Made by a program: the position numbers and the translations under genes. DNA of 10,392 bases. Origin: Bacteroidota bacterium (GTDB taxonomy: Bacteria > Bacteroidota > Bacteroidia > Flavobacteriales > Schleiferiaceae). Where the stretch lies: NCBI GenBank assembly GCA_005786915.1, contig SYCM01000062.1, positions 1 to 10,392 on the forward strand. Direction: 5' to 3'. Position 1 is the stretch's first letter. Each line of letters starts with the position of its first letter. Shown here piece after piece: positions 6,054 through 10,392 of the stretch. Below the pieces are notes generated by a model. It did no database searches. It saw only the letters and a list, made by a program, of their open reading frames with translations, and was not told the DNA's origin.

Positions 6054-7952
6054 TCAGTAGACTATCGTGACCGGACCCGCGTACCGCAAATCCCGTTCGC
6101 AGACCACAAAGAAGTAGTAGGTTCCGCTGGGCAGTAGATTTCCGTCGGCGTCGGTCCCGCCCCAAGCGTTGGCGTAGTTCTCGGTCTCGTACACCCACGT
6201 GGTTCCCCAACGGTTCATCACCCGGAGCGTGCAGGCGTCGCCAAATAGGACCTCCGTCAGGTCGAGGACGTCGTTGTTCCCGTCGCCGTTGGGTGTAATC
6301 ACGTTCATTACGTTGGACAAATCAGGCTCAACCTGGTCGGGAAGCCAGCTCACAAAGACGGTATCGATTCCGCGGCAACCTCGGTTGTCGGTGACAATGA
6401 CGTAGTACGTGGTGCTGTCGGCATGCATGAGCGCTTGCGGATTACGCTGCTGGGCGTTATTGAAGTAGACCGGCTGGTCGGCGAACCAGTAGTAGGATGC
6501 CCCCGAAGTCACGTCGAGCAGCACGGTATCGCCCCGAGCGATTTGCGTATCCTGGGGCGTTGCGGTAACCGGATAGTACCAGTCGTAGACCTTCACCGTA
6601 TCCCAAAGGGTATCGGGGCAGTACGCCGACTGGATAATGCAGCGCACCGGGTATACGCCTGAACTGTTCCAGCTCACGCCCGTAACCAGCTTGCCTGTAG
6701 CGCCGAAGGTGTTGGCGTCGCTCCCGAAATCCCATGAAATGCTGGCGTCGTAGGGAGCGGTTCCCTTAGCCTCAAATCGGTAGTTCTGCACCTCGACGCA
6801 AGGAACCCCCGATTTCTCAATGCGGTAGTCGGGCGCATTCATCACGCGGAACGGAACCTTGAGCGTGTCCGTGCACACCAGCCCTGGGTTGATGATTAAC
6901 GTCACCGTGTACGTTCCCGTGTCGGGGAAGGTGTAGGTCGGGTAGGCTTGCGAGCTCGTGTCGGCGGTGGTGGTCGTGTCGCCAAAATTCCAGAAGTACG
7001 TGAGCGCACCTGTGGTTTGCGGCGTGAAGGTCAACGTACGTCCGTCGCAGTATAGCGAGGGATCCTCAAGCTGGGTCACCATGTCGGCCACCGTATTGAT
7101 GATGCAGTTGGTTACGTTGAACTGGTAGTCGCGGCGCACCACCGAAAGCAATTGGCCGTTGCGGTACTCGCTGACGCAGATGCCCACGACGTACTGGCCT
7201 GCAGTGGTGGCCACCCCGGTAATCATTCCGGTCTGGGGATTGATGGCTAACGCGGGGGATCCCGGAACGGGCTGGTTCGGGGTCGCCGGAGCCACGAAGG
7301 GGATGGTCGTGTACGGCGGCGGAGTGGCCGTACTGGGGCTCGGGTTGCCGCTGCTTCCGCCGGTGTAAATGTCGCAGAACTCGTAGAACAACGAGTCTCC
7401 GTTGGAGTCGGTAGCCGACGCATCCACATTGAGTTGGTCGCCCAAGCAGAGTACGATGGGCGGAACCGTAGTGAACGTCGGCGTGCTGTTGCACGTGTTG
7501 TCCATCGACGGGATTTTCACCGTGTAGGTGTTTCCGCGCGAACCCGGGTTGGAAATGTTGCTGATTGTTGAATTACGGCAGCAGCGCTGGTACGAAATCG
7601 TGTATCCTCCAACTACCGGCGGCAAGGTCAGGGTGGCCACGTACTCGGCATACTCCGTGCAAATGTTGGGTGGAGTGGTCAAGCAGGGATTGCCCGTGCC
7701 CGCGGGAACCGAAATCGTCGGCCCTTTAGGCACCGAGGGATTGGTGACCACCGCCCCCGCGAGGTTGTAGACCGTGAAGTTCACCGAGTTGTCGAAGGCG
7801 GCACCTCCCGAGAAGCAGTCTCGGTAAATGCGCAGCTTGACTTGGTACTGGTTCGAACCCAGACAGGTGTAGGTGATTTCTCCGCCCACGAGGTGCGCGG
7901 CATTCGACGCAAAGCCCAGGGTCAAGGCCAAAAGGACAAGGAGCCTGCGCAT
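6054..7952 (-). CDS. Large secreted protein with PKD/Ig-like domains and type B T9SS sorting domain
   Basis: A 632-residue surface or secreted protein, probably adhesin-like, exported by Sec and then T9SS. The signal peptide is residues 1-19 (MRRLLVLLALTLGFASNA). A cysteine-rich N-terminal domain (about 20-150) opens with AHLVGGEITYTC and contains RDCFSG and the vicinal-cysteine motif YQRCCRNST; I know this segment as frequent in Bacteroidota but without a clear function. A cadherin- or Ig-like region follows (about 155-283; ATDSNGDSLFYEF, INPQTGMITG). Then come a PKD domain (about 300-370; YFWNFGD), a second PKD-like domain (about 385-456; ISWDFGSD), an Ig-like domain (about 460-536; SYYWFADQPVYF) and the gliding-motility-type (type B) C-terminal domain (about 541-632; VMNVITPNGDGNND, NRWGTTWVYE, LPSGTYYF). 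The ATG at 7952 shares its A with the upstream stop (TGATG) and has AAGGTGA seven bases before it. An in-frame GTG at 7955 is the alternative. Confidence 0.93.
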   Translation of the reverse strand: MRRLLVLLALTLGFASNAAHLVGGEITYTCLGSNQYQVKLRIYRDCFSGGAAFDNSVNFTVYNLAGAVVTNPSVPKGPTISVPAGTGNPCLTTPPNICTEYAEYVATLTLPPVVGGYTISYQRCCRNSTISNISNPGSRGNTYTVKIPSMDNTCNSTPTFTTVPPIVLCLGDQLNVDASATDSNGDSLFYEFCDIYTGGSSGNPSPSTATPPPYTTIPFVAPATPNQPVPGSPALAINPQTGMITGVATTAGQYVVGICVSEYRNGQLLSVVRRDYQFNVTNCIINTVADMVTQLEDPSLYCDGRTLTFTPQTTGALTYFWNFGDTTTTADTSSQAYPTYTFPDTGTYTVTLIINPGLVCTDTLKVPFRVMNAPDYRIEKSGVPCVEVQNYRFEAKGTAPYDASISWDFGSDANTFGATGKLVTGVSWNSSGVYPVRCIIQSAYCPDTLWDTVKVYDWYYPVTATPQDTQIARGDTVLLDVTSGASYYWFADQPVYFNNAQQRNPQALMHADSTTYYVIVTDNRGCRGIDTVFVSWLPDQVEPDLSNVMNVITPNGDGNNDVLDLTEVLFGDACTLRVMNRWGTTWVYETENYANAWGGTDADGNLLPSGTYYFFVVCERDLRYAGPVTIVY

Positions 7953-9436
7953 CACTGGATCACCTTAACCCAAAGTTTGCCAGGGTACTGTCCGTTCAGG
8001 CTGCTTTCGCGGGCTTTCGATGCCTCGTCGTAGGTTCCGAACTTCAAAAGGTACACGTAGACCATGTTGTTCTTCGGATCGCGGAAGGTGCGGGACTGGA
8101 CTCCTTGAGCCTTCAGTTTTTGAACCATTTTGTCTGCGTTCTCCTGCTCGCCGTATACTCCGGCGGTCACGTAGTAGCCTGAGCTACCTGGGGCCACGTT
8201 GTTGGCGTAGGCCTCTTTGCTGTAGCCCTTAATGCTGCTCGTGCCGGCTGCGCCCGAAGTCGCCGTTCCCGAGGTCGCGGGAGCGGACGAGGCAGACCCA
8301 GCGTTTGCCGCTGCGCCGCGAACTCCACCACCTTGGGCGCCTGCTTCTTGAAGCTTGAGGGCCGTCGCCTTCGCGAGCTCTTCGCTTTGAGCGGCGAGCT
8401 GCTTCTTGTTTGCGGCCTCGAGTTCTTCTTTAAACTCTTCAAACTTCTCGTTCAGCAGTTTTTCGCCGTTTTGGTCGGCCTGACGCTGCTTGTCCTTGAG
8501 TCGCTTGATTTCGGCTTCAATGCGGTCGTTGCGCTTGTTGTCTCCAAAGCGGTAGGTCAGAATGAACTCGTTGGACATGCCCAGCGAAGTGGCGTAGTCG
8601 TTAGTGCTGAAGTCGTGGGCGTATCCCAAGGTCAAAAGCGGAGTCAGGTGCACGCCGAGCTGCGCCGACGCCCCAAAGTTGGAACGGTACAGGGCGCCCA
8701 CGTAGCCGTACTCGGTCACGTTGAACATCATTCCGGCGTCGACCTGAGGAGTCACGTGGTTCGCAGCGCGGACAACCACCAAGGGCGACAGCGTCATGCG
8801 GTCTTTTTGAATCGGTAGGTCGTATTGGGTTTGCACTACATAGTGGCGGATCAAGTGGAACGCAACCGGGCCCGTGTAGTTATTAGAGTAGGTGATGGCC
8901 GGAGCAAGCACTTGGGGAGCGGCCACGCCCAGCTGGAAGTTCTCGACCTTAAGGTTGATTCCCAGGTTGAGGTCGAGGGTGCCGTTCGTGTTTGCGGGAA
9001 ACAGGAAGGGATCTCCCTCGTTCTTGACGCGGATGCTGGCCATGTCAAACGTGTTGTTCACGTAGCCTGCGCCAATGCCGAAACTGAGCACCGAATTTTC
9101 AGAAAGTTGCGCATGGTAGGCGTAATGTCCGTAAATGCCCGAGCGGCGAACAATGTCGGTCGCGTCCGTAAATCCGTACACGGAGTACCCGATGCGCTCC
9201 TTGTTGGTCGCTCCGTTGAAGAGCAAGGCCGAGGTTTCGGGGGCCCCCTCCATACCCTGCCATTGCTGGCGGTGGATGGTGACCAGTTCGCTAAAACCCT
9301 TAGCCCCGCTGCGGGCTGGGTTTACCATGGCTTGGGCAAAAAACAGGTGGCTGTAGAGCGGAATCTGCTGAGCATTGACCGACCACGAAAGGCCCAACAG
9401 GGCGGCACAAAAAACGCGTGATTTCATATTTTTCAT
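7952..9436 (-). CDS. PorP/SprF-family T9SS outer-membrane protein with coiled coil and C-terminal SPOR domain
   Basis: A 494-residue outer-membrane protein of the type IX secretion system; SprF, a family member, is needed for surface delivery of the adhesin SprB in Flavobacterium. Residues 1-22 are a signal peptide (cleavage after SVNA, before QQIPLYSH). The PorP/SprF beta-barrel domain covers about 23-297: QIPLYSHLFFAQAMVNPARS, RQQWQGMEGAPET, repeated amphipathic strands, ending FILTYRFGD. A highly charged coiled coil follows (about 301-365), then an Ala/Ser/Gly/Thr linker (about 366-417). A SPOR domain (about 418-494; GYYVTAGVYGEQENADKMV, VYVYLLKFGTYDEA) should bind denuded peptidoglycan glycan. 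The topology would put coiled coil and SPOR in the periplasm. The ATG at 9436 is used; an in-frame ATG at 9427 is a close alternative. It lies 8 bases after the upstream cargo gene and overlaps the downstream one by one base, so all three should be one operon. Confidence 0.93.
   Translation of the reverse strand: MKNMKSRVFCAALLGLSWSVNAQQIPLYSHLFFAQAMVNPARSGAKGFSELVTIHRQQWQGMEGAPETSALLFNGATNKERIGYSVYGFTDATDIVRRSGIYGHYAYHAQLSENSVLSFGIGAGYVNNTFDMASIRVKNEGDPFLFPANTNGTLDLNLGINLKVENFQLGVAAPQVLAPAITYSNNYTGPVAFHLIRHYVVQTQYDLPIQKDRMTLSPLVVVRAANHVTPQVDAGMMFNVTEYGYVGALYRSNFGASAQLGVHLTPLLTLGYAHDFSTNDYATSLGMSNEFILTYRFGDNKRNDRIEAEIKRLKDKQRQADQNGEKLLNEKFEEFKEELEAANKKQLAAQSEELAKATALKLQEAGAQGGGVRGAAANAGSASSAPATSGTATSGAAGTSSIKGYSKEAYANNVAPGSSGYYVTAGVYGEQENADKMVQKLKAQGVQSRTFRDPKNNMVYVYLLKFGTYDEASKARESSLNGQYPGKLWVKVIQ
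7957..7966 (-). promoter_or_regulatory. Ribosome binding site for the 632-residue T9SS cargo gene
   Basis: On the - strand, AAGGTGATCC lies inside the last codons of the PorP/SprF gene. Its AAGGTGA core ends seven bases before the ATG at 7952 and only four before the alternative GTG at 7955, so spacing favours the ATG. A recognisable Shine-Dalgarno site is notable because many Bacteroidota genes lack one. Together with the TGATG stop-start overlap it points to translational coupling. Confidence 0.5.
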
Positions 9437-9444
9437 TGCAAAAA

Positions 9445-10392
9445 TTACAGGCGAACTACGGTTACGGCGCCGCGGAAGCGCACCACGTCACTGCAGGTTA
9501 GAATGTAGTAGTAGGTTCCGTCGGGCAGCGGATCGCCGCCGTTGCTTCGACCGTCCCAACCCGATACATAGCGCTTCTGCTCAAACACTTTAGCGCCCCA
9601 TCGGTCAAACATCATCAGGTCGCAGGAGTCCGCGCGGACTACCTCAGACAAATCAAAATGGTCATTGAACCCATCGCCGTTGGGCGTAATCACGTTCATC
9701 ACGCCCGACAAGTCGGGCACCAAAGACGCCGGATCGAATAGGTACACCATCATTGTGTCGGTGTCGAAGCACCCGTAGCTGTTGAGTACTTCTACAATAT
9801 ACATGGTGGTGTCTTGGGTAGGCACCGTCTGAGCGTTGGGGTTGTAAGGGTCGCTGAAATAGGTGGGCACATTGGCGTACCAGTAGTACAGCGCACCACC
9901 TGAGGCCGCGAGCTGGACTGTCGAGCCCGGCAGCACGGTTTGGTCGGGACCGGCGTTGGCGTTGACCGTGAAGAAGTACACTTTAAGCGTGTCGTAGGCC
10001 GTGCAGCCGTTGGAATTCGTTCCAGCGACCACGTAGGTCCCGGGCGTCTTCGCATAGAACGAAGCGCCACTGTAGCTTCCGCCGGGGAAGGTCCAGAGGT
10101 AGCTCGTGCTGTTGCCCGTCACGCCAACCAGCACCGAGTCCCCAGCGCAGAGCGCCAAGGAATCGGCAGGCGCCACATTGACGTTGGGCAACGAAACCAC
10201 GGTCACCAGCAGTTCGCTCGTGATGTGCTCGCAGTAGTCGTTTTTAATGATCAGTCGGTACTCCGCGTCGTCGGCGACGATGGCGGTAGAGACCGTCAGC
10301 TTATCGGAAGTCTTGCCCGGAATGCTGGACCAGTTGCCTGTGCCGGCGGGGAAGCGCACCTGCCATTGATACGTCCAGCCGTTGGACGAGGC
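9445..10392 (-). CDS. Type B T9SS cargo protein with Ig-like domains, C-terminal part (5' end outside window)
   Basis: C-terminal 315 residues of a larger secreted or surface protein. The frame is open to the window edge, so the true start lies beyond 10392. A GTG at 10359 falls inside an Ig-like domain and is not a plausible start. Visible domains, numbered from the edge: an Ig-like domain (1-66; SNGWTYQWQ, then TSDKLTVSTAIVADDAEYRL), a second Ig-like domain (about 70-142; LALCAGDSVLV, SYLWTFPGGSY, NSNGCTAYDTL), a third (about 144-219; ALYYWYANVPTYF, NSYGCFDTDTM) and the type B gliding-motility C-terminal sorting domain (about 222-315; VMNVITPNGDGFND, MFDRWGAKVFE, LPDGTYYYI). This domain directs export and surface attachment through T9SS. 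The stop is 8 bases before the PorP/SprF gene. The third Ig-like domain and sorting domain closely resemble those of the other cargo gene here. The ligand is unknown. Confidence 0.92.
   Translation of the reverse strand, partial: ASSNGWTYQWQVRFPAGTGNWSSIPGKTSDKLTVSTAIVADDAEYRLIIKNDYCEHITSELLVTVVSLPNVNVAPADSLALCAGDSVLVGVTGNSTSYLWTFPGGSYSGASFYAKTPGTYVVAGTNSNGCTAYDTLKVYFFTVNANAGPDQTVLPGSTVQLAASGGALYYWYANVPTYFSDPYNPNAQTVPTQDTTMYIVEVLNSYGCFDTDTMMVYLFDPASLVPDLSGVMNVITPNGDGFNDHFDLSEVVRADSCDLMMFDRWGAKVFEQKRYVSGWDGRSNGGDPLPDGTYYYILTCSDVVRFRGAVTVVRL

Noticed and set aside
7066..7494. A 142-residue - strand frame inside the cargo gene
   Set aside because: It is in another frame of the same strand within a gene with clear signal peptide, PKD and sorting domains. 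Its Arg/His-rich composition is typical of an out-of-frame read.
8333..9421. Two long open frames on the + strand (8333-8818 and 8825-9421), the first with a hydrophobic, leucine-rich translation
   Set aside because: They lie antisense to the PorP/SprF gene, whose domains are unmistakable. The hydrophobicity comes from reverse-complementing the Lys/Glu-rich coiled-coil codons.
1..10392. tRNA, rRNA, CRISPR array, insertion sequence, integrase or riboswitch
   Set aside because: I saw no direct-repeat array, transposase, cloverleaf-like segment or leader of suitable length. Intergenic gaps are all under 100 bases.

Overview
The window looks like a chromosomal segment of a Bacteroidota bacterium, most likely class Flavobacteriia, with fairly high GC for that class. 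The evidence is: a DUF4290 gene directly upstream of murA; a DnaJ with the reduced zinc finger I associate with flavobacterial DnaJ; grpE-dnaJ without dnaK or hrcA alongside; and type IX secretion system (T9SS) genes, namely a PorP/SprF protein and two cargo proteins with gliding-motility-type (type B) C-terminal domains. Nothing in the window suggests recent transfer: there is no IS, integrase, tRNA, CRISPR or phage gene.

Left arm, + strand (1-6030), housekeeping. It begins inside a UvrD/PcrA-type DNA helicase whose N-terminal third lies outside the window. DUF4290, murA (first committed step of peptidoglycan synthesis) and an exported TlpA/ResA-like thioredoxin follow with gaps of 13, 2 and 23 bases. 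An 88-base gap with a hairpin and a possible weak promoter separates these from the chaperone pair grpE-dnaJ (2-base gap). A strong bidirectional hairpin terminator closes this arm.

Right arm, - strand (10392-6054), surface and secretion. In transcription order there is the 3' part of a large type B T9SS cargo protein, then a PorP/SprF outer-membrane protein carrying a coiled coil and a C-terminal SPOR domain, then a second type B cargo protein. The gaps are 8 bases and then a 1-base overlap (TGATG), so this is almost certainly one operon. The likely logic is an adhesin-like export cassette: PorP/SprF helps deliver its flanking cargo to the cell surface through T9SS, and its SPOR domain may anchor the assembly to peptidoglycan. 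The two cargo proteins share a C-terminal module made of an Ig-like domain plus the sorting domain.

There is no gene-free stretch over 300 bases. Most genes belong to well-known families. The points most worth a second look are the PorP/SprF-SPOR cassette between two cargo genes, the paired loss of one zinc site in DnaJ, and the Cys-to-Asp active-site change in MurA that predicts fosfomycin insensitivity.
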